Of a stretch of DNA of 64,000 nt, positions 9,440-18,252 are shown one piece after another. The position numbers and the translations under genes were made by a program. This DNA is from Methylocaldum szegediense (GTDB lineage: Bacteria > Pseudomonadota > Gammaproteobacteria > Methylococcales > Methylococcaceae), in NCBI RefSeq assembly GCF_949769195.1, contig NZ_OX458333.1:2294001-2358000 (forward strand), given 5' to 3'. The stretch's first letter is position 1, and each line of letters begins with the position of its first letter. Below the pieces are notes generated by a model. That model searched no databases. It saw only the letters and a program-made list of their open reading frames with translations, and was not told the DNA's origin.

Positions 9440-10536
9440 GGCTGTACAACCTGTAACCGGTAATGCCTGCGTGTACGATCGTTCACCCGTCCCACCAACT
9501 GGCCGCAGGCCGCATCGATATCGCCGCCACGGGTCTTGCGTGTCGTGACGATCAATCCGGCAGCGTGCAAGATGTCGCTGAAACGGCGTATGGTTTCCGG
9601 ACTCGAGCATCGGTAACCGGAACCCGGAAACGGATTGAAGGGAATCAGGTTGACCTTGGACGGAACATGGCTCAACAACCGGATCAAGGCCTTGGCATGC
9701 GCGGGCGTATCGTTGATTCCATCGAGCATCACGTATTCGAACGTCACCTTGCGGCGGTTTTCGCGGCCGACGTAGCGCTTGCAGGCGGCCAAGAGCTCCC
9801 GGATCGGGTATTTCCGGTTGATCGGCACCAATTCGTTGCGCAGCTCGTCGTCCGGCGCGTGCAGCGATACCGCCAGGGAGATATCACTCACCTCGGCCAG
9901 CCTGTCCAAGGCTGGAACGATGCCCGAAGTGCTGAGCGTCACCCTGCGCTTGGAGAGTCCGTAGGCGAAGTCGTCCAGCATCAGATTGGTAGCGGCGACC
10001 ACGTTGTTGAAATTGAGCAGCGGCTCGCCCATGCCCATGAGGACCACATTGGTCACCCGCTCTTCGCCGAGTTCGCGCCGCGCCACCCAGAGCTGGCCCA
10101 TGATTTCGGCGGCGCTCAGATTGCGGTTAAAGCCCTGCCTGGCCGTAGAGCAGAACGAGCATTCCAGGGCGCAACCCACTTGGGACGATACACACAAAGT
10201 ACCGCGATCGTCTTCGGGAATGAAAACGGTTTCGATGCGGTTTCCGTCATCGAGCTGCAGCAGCCATTTGCAAGTGCCGTCCGTCGATTTCTGCACTTCC
10301 GCAATGTCCGGCCCCCGAATTTCGCAACGCTCGGCCAGACGAGCCCTGAGCGGCTTGCTCAGGTTGGTCATGGCCTCGAAATTGTCGACGCCACGCTGAT
10401 GTATCCATTGCAGCAACTGCGTCGCACGAAACGGCTTTTCCCCGAGCTCGACAAAGAAGGCTTCCATCGCCTTCCGATCGAAACCGAGGAGATTCAGCTT
10501 CTCTCCGGAACTAACGGGTACGGGGACAGATTTCAT
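9436..10536 (-). CDS. rlmN: Dual-specificity 23S rRNA/tRNA adenosine C2-methyltransferase RlmN
   Basis: 366 residues of the radical-SAM superfamily. The cluster motif CxxxCxxC appears as CALECSFC, followed by [12 protein letters not shown]. The [11 protein letters not shown] motif and a late catalytic cysteine region ([11 protein letters not shown]) are present. RlmN methylates A2503 of 23S rRNA and A37 of some tRNAs. The ATG at 10536 (MKSVPVPV) lies inside the end of ndk, overlapping it by 26 nt, with AAAGAG upstream; a longer in-frame extension to 10701 only reads ndk out of frame. The order ndk-rlmN-pilW is standard. Confidence 0.96.
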   Translation of the reverse strand: MKSVPVPVSSGEKLNLLGFDRKAMEAFFVELGEKPFRATQLLQWIHQRGVDNFEAMTNLSKPLRARLAERCEIRGPDIAEVQKSTDGTCKWLLQLDDGNRIETVFIPEDDRGTLCVSSQVGCALECSFCSTARQGFNRNLSAAEIMGQLWVARRELGEERVTNVVLMGMGEPLLNFNNVVAATNLMLDDFAYGLSKRRVTLSTSGIVPALDRLAEVSDISLAVSLHAPDDELRNELVPINRKYPIRELLAACKRYVGRENRRKVTFEYVMLDGINDTPAHAKALIRLLSHVPSKVNLIPFNPFPGSGYRCSSPETIRRFSDILHAAGLIVTTRKTRGGDIDAACGQLVGRVNDRTRRHYRLQVVQP

Positions 10537-10942
10537 TCTCTTTGAAGAAAAACGCGATTTCCTGTGCCGCCGTATCGGGTCCGTCGGAACCGTGCACCGC
10601 GTTTTCGTCGATGCTGACGGCAAAGTCGGCACGGATGGTACCGGGCGCGGCTTCCTTGGGATTGGTAGCGCCCATGATCTCACGGTTCTTGGCGATGGCA
10701 TTCTCGCCTTCCAGCACCTGAACCATCACGGGGCCGCTAATCATGAAATTGACCAGATCGTTGAAGAATGGCCGTTCCTTGTGGACGGCGTAAAACCCTT
10801 CCGCCTGCTCGCGGGTAAGATGCAGCATCTTGGCCGCAACGATTCTCAGTCCTGCTTTCTCGAAACGGCTGTAAATTTCGCCGATCACATTCTTAGCTAC
10901 GGCATCCGGTTTGATGATGGACAAGGTGCGTTCGACCGCCAT
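10511..10942 (-). CDS. ndk: Nucleoside diphosphate kinase
   Basis: 143 residues, the standard length. [18 protein letters not shown] starts the ferredoxin-like fold, and the catalytic histidine lies in the usual [12 protein letters not shown] motif. It transfers phosphate from ATP to other nucleoside diphosphates. An AAGGAG site lies 6 nt before the ATG at 10942; the upstream in-frame ATG at 10966 is not needed. It heads the minus-strand run to der. A hairpin followed by a T-tract lies about 40 nt upstream, which might affect expression. Confidence 0.97.
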   Translation of the reverse strand: MAVERTLSIIKPDAVAKNVIGEIYSRFEKAGLRIVAAKMLHLTREQAEGFYAVHKERPFFNDLVNFMISGPVMVQVLEGENAIAKNREIMGATNPKEAAPGTIRADFAVSIDENAVHGSDGPDTAAQEIAFFFKENEICPRTR

Positions 10943-10981
10943 TGGATCTCCTTGGTTCGGATTCACTGGAGTTGTAATGGA

Positions 10982-11009
10982 TAAAAAAACCGAGCGACCT
11001 CGGTTTTGT
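10982..11009 (-). terminator. Intrinsic terminator-like hairpin just upstream of ndk
   Basis: The stem AAAACCGAG/CTCGGTTTT encloses a 4-nt loop. On the minus strand it is followed by seven T. It ends about 40 nt before the ndk start codon. No minus-strand gene is visible upstream, since thiD diverges, so it may be an attenuator in the ndk leader. The T-rich tract on the plus side is shorter. Confidence 0.6.
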
Positions 11010-11234
11010 AAAAAGCATGCGCCACCCAGATACGGGCAGGTAAAACATTGTGATTTTACTAGAAAATGGCGCGAATGATAAGAAAGACCGGACCTCGATG
11101 CAGGGCTTTAACGACGACGCGTCCGATCCGGGGCAGAGGTACCGACGAACGCGCGAGCTCGATCGAGTACAGTCTAGCCGAGCGCCCTCGGTCATGGGAA
11201 ACTGGCGGGATCGAAATCCTGCTTGTACCCCAAG

Positions 11235-12014
11235 ATGAAACCCTCCCCTCCCGTCGTACTGTGCCTGTCGGGACACGATCCCACGGGCGGAGCCGGCATT
11301 CAGGCCGATATCGAAACCGTCTGCCGACTCGGCTGTTATCCCTCGTCGGTCATAACGGCGCTGACCGTTCAGGATACGCGTAACGTCTACAAAGTTTTGC
11401 CGCAGAACGCCGAGGCGTTTCTGAAACAGGCGCTGACGGTGCTTCGGGATATGCCTCCCGCGGTCATCAAAATCGGCCTCCTCGGAAGCGTCGAGCTCGT
11501 GCACGCGGTACACGAGCTGCTCGAATCCGCTCCCGGCGTGCCGGTGGTCTTGGACCCGATCCTGGCGGCTGGAGGCGGAACCAGTCTCGCGAGCGAGATG
11601 CTGATCGAGTCCTTGAGACGGACATTAATTCCACGAGCGACCGTGCTGACGCCGAATTCGCCCGAAGCCAGAAAACTGGCCGGGATGGAGGATTTGGACG
11701 ATTGCGGCCGCACACTACTCGCGTTCGGCTGCCCGAACGTACTGCTGACCGGAGCCCACGAGAACGAGAACGACGTCGTCAACCGACTGTACCGTGCATC
11801 CGGTGTGAAAACCTATCGTTGGCCGCGCCTGCCGGGGAGCTATCACGGCTCCGGCTGTACCCTCGCGTCCGCCATCGCCGCGTTGCTGGCTAGCGGCAAG
11901 GACATTGAACACGCTATGTCGGACGCTCAGGATTTTACTTGGCAAGCTCTGAGCAACGGGTATCGACTGGGCACCGGCCAAAAACTCCCGAATAGGCTTT
12001 ATCCCGTTCGATAA
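11235..12014 (+). CDS. thiD: Hydroxymethylpyrimidine/phosphomethylpyrimidine kinase
   Basis: 259 residues of the ribokinase-like fold. SGHDPTGGAGIQADI near residue 12 binds the pyrimidine, VVLDPILAAGGG lies mid-protein, and GSYHGSGCTLASAIAA holds the catalytic anion-hole aspartate-region equivalent GSGC near residue 205. ThiD phosphorylates HMP and HMP-P in thiamine synthesis. The ATG at 11235 starts the family-typical N-terminus; a TTG at 11223 is in frame. It is divergent from ndk and convergent with the BON-domain gene. It stands alone, with no thiE or thiC beside it. The usual GTDHGSGC aspartate is replaced by Tyr-His here (GSYHGSGC), a small deviation from the canonical motif. Confidence 0.93.
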   Translation: MKPSPPVVLCLSGHDPTGGAGIQADIETVCRLGCYPSSVITALTVQDTRNVYKVLPQNAEAFLKQALTVLRDMPPAVIKIGLLGSVELVHAVHELLESAPGVPVVLDPILAAGGGTSLASEMLIESLRRTLIPRATVLTPNSPEARKLAGMEDLDDCGRTLLAFGCPNVLLTGAHENENDVVNRLYRASGVKTYRWPRLPGSYHGSGCTLASAIAALLASGKDIEHAMSDAQDFTWQALSNGYRLGTGQKLPNRLYPVR

Positions 12015-12045
12015 GGAAATCGCCTCACCTCATACAAACCGTTGG

Positions 12046-12804
12046 TTATCCCGCGACCTGAATCCGGTCTACCACGTCGTGGACACCGGGGACATACCAG
12101 GCGTCGAGGACTGCCATGCGTTTCTCTTCTTCGCTAGGGAGATAGCCTTCCAGCGTCACCGTACCCTGCTCGGCAGTGACATGAAGCTGCGACTGGTGAA
12201 CTAGAGGGTCCTTTTCCAGCGCCATGAGCACGGCATCAGCCAGTTCGCCGTCGGTCTCCCGCTCGGGCGGCACGACGTGCAGCAAGTTGACCACCAATTC
12301 GCAGCCGGCCGCCCACCACGCGAGCACCTCGGCCAAGCGACGGTGGGACAGACTGAGCACGGTGCCCGACAAGGTGACCGCGCCGTCTTTCACCTCGATC
12401 TCGATGCGCTGCTCGCCCCAATCGCCTCCGCTGTGATCCGGCCACTCGCTTCGGCCTACGCGAATCGTCTCGAGATGATCGTTCTCACGCACGTAAAGGC
12501 CGCATTCCGTGAAAACCGGTTCTTGCTGAAACAAATTGACCACCTCGTCGCGTAAGCTGCCTTGCTTCTCGGACGGGGGAACGGCGACGCGCAGCCTGTC
12601 CACAACCGGCAACTTGTCCGCATGGCGATGCGCAACCGTATGGGCGATCCGCTTTGCTACGATATCGCCGACTTTGCCCTCCAAGACGATGGCCCCGTCT
12701 TCGATATCGACCCGGATCGGGTAATCGTGCAGATTGATCCGGGTGTCGTGTTCCAGATCGGCCAATATGGCCTTGATTCGATCATCGTACGGATTGGTCG
12801 GCAT
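12046..12804 (-). CDS. Triple BON-domain protein
   Basis: 252 residues without a signal peptide or membrane helix. Three BON-type repeats are seen, each with the pattern of a short helix then VTLEG or similar: GAIVLEGKVGDIVAKRIA (about 36-54), GAVTLSGTVLSLSHRRLAE (about 140-160) and GTVTLEGYLPSEEEKRMA (about 213-232). BON domains are thought to bind phospholipids or small ligands and occur in stress and osmotic-shock proteins. A strong AGGAGGG site precedes the ATG. It follows the HPF and zinc-ribbon genes on the same strand, suggesting a stress-linked group. The exact function is unknown. Confidence 0.85.
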   Translation of the reverse strand: MPTNPYDDRIKAILADLEHDTRINLHDYPIRVDIEDGAIVLEGKVGDIVAKRIAHTVAHRHADKLPVVDRLRVAVPPSEKQGSLRDEVVNLFQQEPVFTECGLYVRENDHLETIRVGRSEWPDHSGGDWGEQRIEIEVKDGAVTLSGTVLSLSHRRLAEVLAWWAAGCELVVNLLHVVPPERETDGELADAVLMALEKDPLVHQSQLHVTAEQGTVTLEGYLPSEEEKRMAVLDAWYVPGVHDVVDRIQVAG

Positions 12805-12870
12805 GTCGCCCTCCTCATATGTTGACGCACGGGCGTCGGTCCAGTCAGGCCTACGCGGCTCTTCACCAGT

Positions 12871-13425
12871 CTAGTGTTTGCCCTCTATGGTGACCGAAAC
12901 CGCCTCAGAGCCCTCATCGCCGGTTTCTTCGACGAAACGGACGGTATCACCGATGTCCAGTTTGTCGAAATCGCCACGGACCACGCTGCTCCTCTGGAAG
13001 TAAATCAGGCGTCCGTCCTGGGTCTCGATCATTCCATAGTCGCCTTCCGGGTTGATTTGAGCGATCGTCCCACGGGGCGTTACCTCATGGTGCTTCACGT
13101 CCTGCCGAACGCGCCGTGCGTAGTCCTCCAATTGCCGGCGCGCCGCGTCGAAGGCATCGCGTATCGCCACGTAAGCATCCTCGTGCGCGTGATCCTTTCC
13201 GGGATCACGGCTGACCACCAACTCATCGCCCGGAACCGTGATGTCGATTCTGACATGGTAGGTATTTCCCTGCCGGTGATGACGGTGAAGGGCTTCGACC
13301 ATGACTCGGCAGGAGATGATGTGTTCAAAAAACTGATCCAGTTTCTCGGCACGGTCACGAACGGCTTTCTCCATCGCTTCGGACGGGTCCATGTTCCTAA
13401 AAGTAATCTGTAACGGCAGTTGCAT
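12871..13425 (-). CDS. Ribosome hibernation factor (HPF/RaiA) with C-terminal cold-shock-like domain
   Basis: 184 residues in two parts. Residues 1-110 match the HPF/RaiA fold (MQLPLQITFRNMDPSEAME and the helix around AYVAIRDAFDAARRQLEDY). Residues 120-184 resemble a cold-shock domain: GTIAQINPEGDYGMIETQDG followed by IYFQRSSV, where RNP-like positions are partly changed. HPF proteins bind the decoding centre and hold ribosomes inactive in stress. The ATG at 13425 has a GGAGCG site; an upstream TTG at 13440 is unlikely. Neighbours are the BON protein and a zinc-ribbon protein on the same strand, so a stress operon is plausible. Confidence 0.88.
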   Translation of the reverse strand: MQLPLQITFRNMDPSEAMEKAVRDRAEKLDQFFEHIISCRVMVEALHRHHRQGNTYHVRIDITVPGDELVVSRDPGKDHAHEDAYVAIRDAFDAARRQLEDYARRVRQDVKHHEVTPRGTIAQINPEGDYGMIETQDGRLIYFQRSSVVRGDFDKLDIGDTVRFVEETGDEGSEAVSVTIEGKH

Positions 13426-13572
13426 GCTTTCGCTCCTCAATCCGATCCATACCCGTAGTTATCCATACATTAAGCGGAAAAGCACGACGTAAGAGCGCGT
13501 ACTTTTGTTCTTCCGCAAAGCCGTCCGGCAATCCTTCCGGGCGTTCCCGCCGCAGGCCAAGCGCGGCTGCTG

Positions 13573-14067
13573 TTAGCGCGACCAATACACTCGCAGAAGA
13601 TACTCCTCGTCCTGATAGGAAAACTCGAGGTCGCCTTTATACGCGTGCTGAACCGCTTGACCTGCCGACCTGGCCAACTGGGGATCGGTGAACGTGATCA
13701 GCATGCCGCCGTTCTGCTCCTCCACGGCCATGATGCGCTTCAAAGGGTGTTGCGCCTTTTCTCGCTCTTCAATATTCCGAACCAGATTCAGAATCTCGTC
13801 TTTGTGCTCGGCAAAAAACCCGCCTGTCAAGGTAAGAAACCCAGCCGGACATTTGTCGCGCACGCGTTGACAAGCCGGGCACAGCGCTTCGTTCGCTCCG
13901 GCGGACGCCGCCGACCACTGCCATCGGCCGCCCTGGTACACCACACGACATTCGGGACACATCGTGGGCTCAGGCAATTTTTCCCGCATCCTATAAGGAT
14001 CGTGCTCATGTTCGCGGAGTAAACGGTCTTGCCGATCATGATGGATTGGGTTAGAGGGTTGTGTCAT
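13573..14067 (-). CDS. Zinc-ribbon protein of the BCAM0308 type
   Basis: 164 residues, soluble. Two CxxC pairs, CPECRVVYQGG and CPACQRVRDKCP, form a probable zinc ribbon at about residues 37-73. A C-terminal part (LEFSYQDEEYLLRVYWSR) looks like a small alpha-beta domain, recalling the NMD3-like BCAM0308 family. An AAGGAG site precedes the ATG. It lies upstream of the HPF and BON genes on the same strand, where families of this type are often found with anoxia or heat-stress genes. Biochemical function is not known. Confidence 0.75.
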   Translation of the reverse strand: MTQPSNPIHHDRQDRLLREHEHDPYRMREKLPEPTMCPECRVVYQGGRWQWSAASAGANEALCPACQRVRDKCPAGFLTLTGGFFAEHKDEILNLVRNIEEREKAQHPLKRIMAVEEQNGGMLITFTDPQLARSAGQAVQHAYKGDLEFSYQDEEYLLRVYWSR

Positions 14068-14204
14068 GACGAAATCTCCTTTCCAGGGTCGAACCTCGAA
14101 TCTCGTGTTTCAAACACGAAACCGTGTGAACCGTTTTCGCTCGTTCCCGCAGCGATTTCGGGAGAAAATAGACGCACTCTATTAGACAGCCGAATGCCAT
14201 TACC

Positions 14205-15821
14205 GTGAACCTCCGTATCGCCATCGCTCAACTCGATTTTCTCGTCGGCGACCTCAGAGGCAATGCCGATCGCATTCTTCAGGCCGCCCGCGAGGCCCGT
14301 GACCGGCTTCGGGCTCATGCCGTCGTTTTTCCGGAACTGTGCTTGGCGGGCTATCCGCCGGAAGACCTCATCCTGCGCTGCGACTTCCTGGCTCAGGCCG
14401 AACGTACCCTCGATGACATAGCCAGTCAGGTGCACGGCATCGACGTGATCGTGGGTTTTCCGGAACGCCGCGCCGGCATGCCTTACAACAGCGCTGCGGT
14501 ACTGCGGGAAGGCAAGATTCACGCGGTCTACCGCAAGCATGCCCTGCCCAACTACGGCGTTTTCGACGAGAAGCGCTATTTTTTGCCCGGATCGGAACCC
14601 TGCGTATTCGACTTGTGTGGCGTGCCGGTGGGCATCACCATCTGCGAGGATCTTTGGCTACCCGGTGCCGTGGAGCAAGCCGCGGAAGCGGGGGCTAAGC
14701 TGATTCTGAACATCAATGCCTCGCCCTACCACGCCAACAAGCTCAAGGAACGGGAAGCGGTGGCCCGCGAGCGTGTGGTGCTGACTGGCGTGCCTCTGGT
14801 TTATGTCAATTTGATAGGCGGCCAGGACGAACTGGTCTTCGACGGCGCATCGTTCGTGATGAACCGGGAAGGTAGCGTGACTTTCCGTGCGCCGGAGTTC
14901 GAGGAATCCCTTCTACCCGTCGACTTTGTTTGCGGCGACAGGGTGGAACCGGTCGCAAGCGACCTCGCTGAACCGCTACCGGAAATCGCGAGCGTTTACA
15001 AGGCACTGGTTACCGGCATCCGTGATTACGTCAGCAAGAACCGTTTCGAAGGTGCGGTACTAGGTCTGTCTGGCGGCATCGACTCAGCCCTAACCCTGGT
15101 ACTTGCGACCGATGCGCTGGGAGCCGACCAGGTTGAATGCGTGTTGATGCCTTCCCGCTATACGGCGGCTATAAGCGTCGAGGATGCCCGCCTCGAAGCC
15201 GAGACCCTAGGCTGCCGATATCACATCATCCCGATAGAGCCGGCTTTCGACGCCTTTCTCGGCATGCTCGAGGAAAGCTTTGCCGGAATGCCTCCCGACA
15301 CCACCGAGGAAAATATTCAGGCGCGTTGCCGGGGCATCATTCTCATGGCGTTTTCCAACAAGAAGCGGAAAATCCTTCTAACCACCGGCAACAAGAGCGA
15401 AATGAGCGTCGGCTACGCCACGCTGTACGGAGACATGGCGGGCGGATTCGCACCGCTGAAGGATGTTCCGAAGCTCTTAGTCTATCGATTGGCGGAATAC
15501 CGCAACAGTCTTTCGCCGATCATTCCGCAGCGGGTGATCGAACGTGCACCCTCCGCCGAACTCAGACCGAACCAGAAAGACGAAGATTCGCTGCCACCCT
15601 ATTCGATCTTGGATCCGATACTTGAAATGTACGTGGAACAGGATAAATCGGTGGAGGACATCGCCGCCGCCGGATTTCCCGAGCACGAAGTTGTACGCGT
15701 GACGCGAATGGTGGATTCTAACGAGTACAAACGCCGTCAGGCCCCGCCCGGCGTCAAGATCACGCGCCGCGCTTTCGGCCGGGATCGCCGATATCCCATC
15801 ACATCCGGGTATCGACGGTAG
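14205..15821 (+). CDS. nadE: Glutamine-hydrolysing NAD+ synthase
   Basis: 538 residues in two domains. The N-terminal nitrilase-type amidase has the Glu-Lys-Cys triad regions FPELCLAGYPPEDL, KHALPNYGVFDEKRYF and ITICEDLW. The C-terminal ATP-pyrophosphatase synthetase has LGLSGGIDSALTLVLA and TTGNKSEMSVGYATLYGD. It makes NAD+ from nicotinate adenine dinucleotide, using ammonia released from glutamine. The start is a GTG at 14205; the ATG just upstream is closed by a stop. It is monocistronic and divergent from the stress genes. Confidence 0.97.
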   Translation: MNLRIAIAQLDFLVGDLRGNADRILQAAREARDRLRAHAVVFPELCLAGYPPEDLILRCDFLAQAERTLDDIASQVHGIDVIVGFPERRAGMPYNSAAVLREGKIHAVYRKHALPNYGVFDEKRYFLPGSEPCVFDLCGVPVGITICEDLWLPGAVEQAAEAGAKLILNINASPYHANKLKEREAVARERVVLTGVPLVYVNLIGGQDELVFDGASFVMNREGSVTFRAPEFEESLLPVDFVCGDRVEPVASDLAEPLPEIASVYKALVTGIRDYVSKNRFEGAVLGLSGGIDSALTLVLATDALGADQVECVLMPSRYTAAISVEDARLEAETLGCRYHIIPIEPAFDAFLGMLEESFAGMPPDTTEENIQARCRGIILMAFSNKKRKILLTTGNKSEMSVGYATLYGDMAGGFAPLKDVPKLLVYRLAEYRNSLSPIIPQRVIERAPSAELRPNQKDEDSLPPYSILDPILEMYVEQDKSVEDIAAAGFPEHEVVRVTRMVDSNEYKRRQAPPGVKITRRAFGRDRRYPITSGYRR

Positions 15822-16596
15822 CACAACGATCCGACGAAGTTAGAATCGAGCCGGTCAGATCGGTTTGGTGGCTTAAGGGCAAAAAAAAGAAGGCAGAACG
15901 AAGTGCTTGGGGGATGGGGGGGTGTTCTGCCTTCTGGGGAAGTCTTCAAACGGGAGATCCCAAACCCGTTTGCGTTTACACGCTCTAACTCGATCCTTAC
16001 GCTCTTGTAAGCCGCCTCTGTAGCACTCGGCTTACATCAAACGTCATAACCAGCCCTCTCCTGTCATCCTGAGCGCTTCGCGCCGCAGTCGCCGTCCTTT
16101 TTTCGACGGCGAAAAAACATCCTCTCAAATTACATCCGGGTCCGGGCGGAGTCCCTTCGGCCCACTCGCATCAGCGTTCCGTGACCCACATTCCAGTCGG
16201 ATTCGATCTGTTCCTACTCCCTAAGGAAGCTTCAAATCATTCCTGGGTTCGACGGATAATCCTGTTCCGTCCCGATAGCCCTATCTCAAGCGATCTCCTG
16301 AAATCCCTTCGCGATATCCTACGATCCTAACGGAAACTTCCGTTTCCGACCCAGTACCGTCGCGAACTTAGCAACGACCGCTCCCGAGTGACGATTATTA
16401 AACCGTGAGTCACTTTTCGACGAGAATACGGATGAATTCGTACGTCATTTTCCGCATTTGGGGAATCGATGTGCTGGCGAAGCACCCAACCCTCCTCCAG
16501 AGCACCCTTGACGGCATTCCAATTTACGCCGCTGCCAGGGCCGGTACGCGCCCGGCAGTAGCAACGGTGCAGTTCAAACGAGCCAGCCACCTCGGG
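15822..16596. other. 775-bp gap with no supported gene
   Basis: Short open frames on both strands have no ribosome site or family resemblance. The only clear structure is the minus-strand terminator at 15881-15935, about 660 bp beyond the VPLPA-CTERM stop codon, which suggests either a long 3' region or an unseen small RNA. Confidence 0.5.
15881..15935 (-). terminator. Strong intrinsic terminator (minus strand)
   Basis: A perfect 12-bp stem AGAAGGCAGAAC/GTTCTGCCTTCT encloses a loop of 24 nt that is C-rich on the minus strand. On the minus strand it is followed by a run of T (15887 down to 15881). The plus side has no T tract. The long loop is unusual. Confidence 0.7.
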
Positions 16597-17304
16597 TTAC
16601 CCCTGAGCGCGTCCGGAGCGGCGGCGGCCGATCATGATAAGACCGAACAAGGCCGATCCTAAGAGCCAAACCGACGCCGGCAACGGAATCGGCGCGACAT
16701 CGACTCTTAAACCGCCGAAGTCTTTTTCGATCCAGCCAAAACCATTTTCCGGCGCAAGGGCCGCGAGAATATCTTTAACTGTCAGCTCGATTTCGACCTG
16801 ATTTGCCGCAAGAGCCTGGTTGACGTTCAAATTCCACGGACCTCCGTTGACCCCGTCGTTCGTGCCCTGCGCGAAAAATGTATCGACCCCGATATCGCCT
16901 ATGGTCTCGTGCGTCTGCGCATCCGCAACTCTCAATGATGAGAAAGCCGATACCCATGATCCATTACCAGTTACTTGATACACGCCGTTTTCACTCCAGC
17001 TCACACCGGTGATCCTCTGATTCGGCGCCGCCGTGGCCCTAAGGGTGAAACCAATGATTTCGGTATCGACCTGACCATTCCCGTCGGATAACGCATCGAA
17101 CGAGAGCGGTCGCGGATTGAAATTAAGGCTGACACCGGTGTCGTCAGAAACGATCTCCGGCTCACCGAGGGCGCCCGGGTCACCGCCGACTAGCGTGAAG
17201 TCCACGAGCTCGCTGGACCAGGACGTCTGTGCGTGAACCGGTGTCCATGCCAATCCCAGCGACAGCACGGCAGCTGGCGGAAGGAATGTCTTTAGCGTGA
17301 ACAT
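16597..17304 (-). CDS. VPLPA-CTERM (PEP-CTERM type) exported protein
   Basis: 235 residues. A Sec signal peptide (ends WTPVHA, about residue 25) precedes a beta-rich, Asn/Gly-rich body of about 180 residues with no recognised domain. The C-terminus has the sorting signal IPLPASVWLLGSALFGL, a membrane span, then the basic tail GRRRSGR. This tripartite tail marks exosortase substrates, which are cut near PxPA and attached to exopolysaccharide or the cell surface. No exosortase is in the window. GGAGG lies before the ATG. Two structured repeats lie upstream on the same strand. Confidence 0.9.
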   Translation of the reverse strand: MFTLKTFLPPAAVLSLGLAWTPVHAQTSWSSELVDFTLVGGDPGALGEPEIVSDDTGVSLNFNPRPLSFDALSDGNGQVDTEIIGFTLRATAAPNQRITGVSWSENGVYQVTGNGSWVSAFSSLRVADAQTHETIGDIGVDTFFAQGTNDGVNGGPWNLNVNQALAANQVEIELTVKDILAALAPENGFGWIEKDFGGLRVDVAPIPLPASVWLLGSALFGLIMIGRRRSGRAQG

Positions 17305-17621
17305 AATGTGCCTCCAACACTTTGTTTTCCCTGAACATCACCCGATTTACGAATGACGGCAATAACATTTCCGTTACGCCTTCGTCCGCAAACCGGACGA
17401 CAGCCATTTTCCCTTGGCAGCTCTGGATATCCCCTGCCCATCCCGGCGGGCACGGATCATCCGCCGTAACCGGGTCAAGAGCGTTGTCACTTACGTTCAG
17501 AAGGCTATCGACATGGTCTCGATCCTTCCTCAGCCGAGAGTGCGAAAATCGCATCTGCGGCCATTCGTAACAGAGCAGCTAGGTCGCAGACGCAGCCGGT
17601 AAACCCGACTGCGTTCCTATT

Positions 17622-17760
17622 AACCCGGCCTTTAAATATCCGCCGGGTTAATTCGGGGGCAGGGTTGCCCCAGCGCGGCAACAAGCCGCGTGAGCCCAGG
17701 CCGGACGGTACCGGCCTGGGCGGCAGCCCGTGAATACCAGGAGGGTAGTTACGGGCCTGA
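17622..17760 (-). repeat. Five-hairpin repeat, copy 1
   Basis: About 139 bp made of five consecutive hairpins (read on the plus strand): AACCCGGC/GCCGGGTT, GGGGCA/TGCCCC, CGCGGC/GCCGCG, CCCAGGCCGG/CCGGCCTGGG, and CCCGTgAaTACC/GGTAgTtACGGG. Copies 2 and 3 lie at 18081-18218 and 58697-58836. Strand is assigned from its position just beyond a minus-strand terminator and upstream of the VPLPA-CTERM gene; the structure itself is nearly symmetrical. Confidence 0.8.
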
Positions 17761-17763
17761 AAT

Positions 17764-17803
17764 AAAAAAGGGCTCTCTCGCATGAGCGAAGAGGACCCGA
17801 TTT
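17764..17803 (-). terminator. Terminator hairpin between repeat copies 1 and 2
   Basis: The hairpin from GGGCTCTCTCGC, loop ATGA, to GCGAAGAGGACCC has one bulge. It is followed on the minus strand by TTTTTTATT and on the plus strand by GATTTTT, so it could work both ways. It probably ends sensor-kinase transcripts. Confidence 0.6.
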
Positions 17804-18080
17804 TTGAGGATAAGGACTCACCGACGGTGAGTTTCCCAGTCGAAAGCCGCAGCCAAAGACGGAAACGATTCGACTGTACGAGAAATTCGTGACGCCCTGC
17901 TTCCACTTGCCGGTTTCCGTATCCGGGAAAACCGTGTTTCGGAACAGTCCAATTGACGTTCATGACGGGCCGGTAAGCATCCAAGCAGGCGAATCCTGAA
18001 AGTTACATTTAAACGCTTTTACTCCTTCTCCGAAAATACGAGGAAACTCGTAAGTATCTTGTTACCGCTTTGTCACACTC

Positions 18081-18218
18081 AACCCGGCCTTTAATATCGG
18101 CCGGGTTAATCCCGGGCAGGGTTGCTCCAATGCAGCAACAAACCGCATGAGCCCAAGCCGGGCGCATACTGGCCTGGGCGGCAGCCCGTGAATACCAGAC
18201 GGGCATTTACGGGCCTGA
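18081..18218 (-). repeat. Five-hairpin repeat, copy 2
   Basis: It begins 35 nt beyond the sensor-kinase stop codon. The same five hairpins are kept although stems differ: the third stem is ATGC/GCAT where copy 1 has CGCGGC/GCCGCG, and the second uses a G-T pair (GGGCA/TGCTC). Such paired changes suggest selection on structure. Confidence 0.8.
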
Positions 18219-18252
18219 TTAATACCATCAAAATCATGGCGGCCTGCCCGGC

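Larger units (their letters stand above)
17305..18252. other. 948-bp gap with two five-hairpin repeats
   Basis: No gene is supported between the VPLPA-CTERM gene and the sensor kinase. It contains repeat copies at 17622-17760 and 18081-18218, separated by about 320 bp that include a terminator hairpin at 17764-17803. The rest has no feature I can name. Confidence 0.6.

Noticed and set aside
16327-16590. 87-codon minus-strand frame after the VPLPA-CTERM gene
   Set aside because: No ribosome site or family match; it lies within a gap with other equal-length random frames.
17622-17760. Five-hairpin repeat as a CRISPR array or riboswitch
   Set aside because: There are no short repeats with regular spacers, and no known aptamer core; dispersed copies point to a repeat element.
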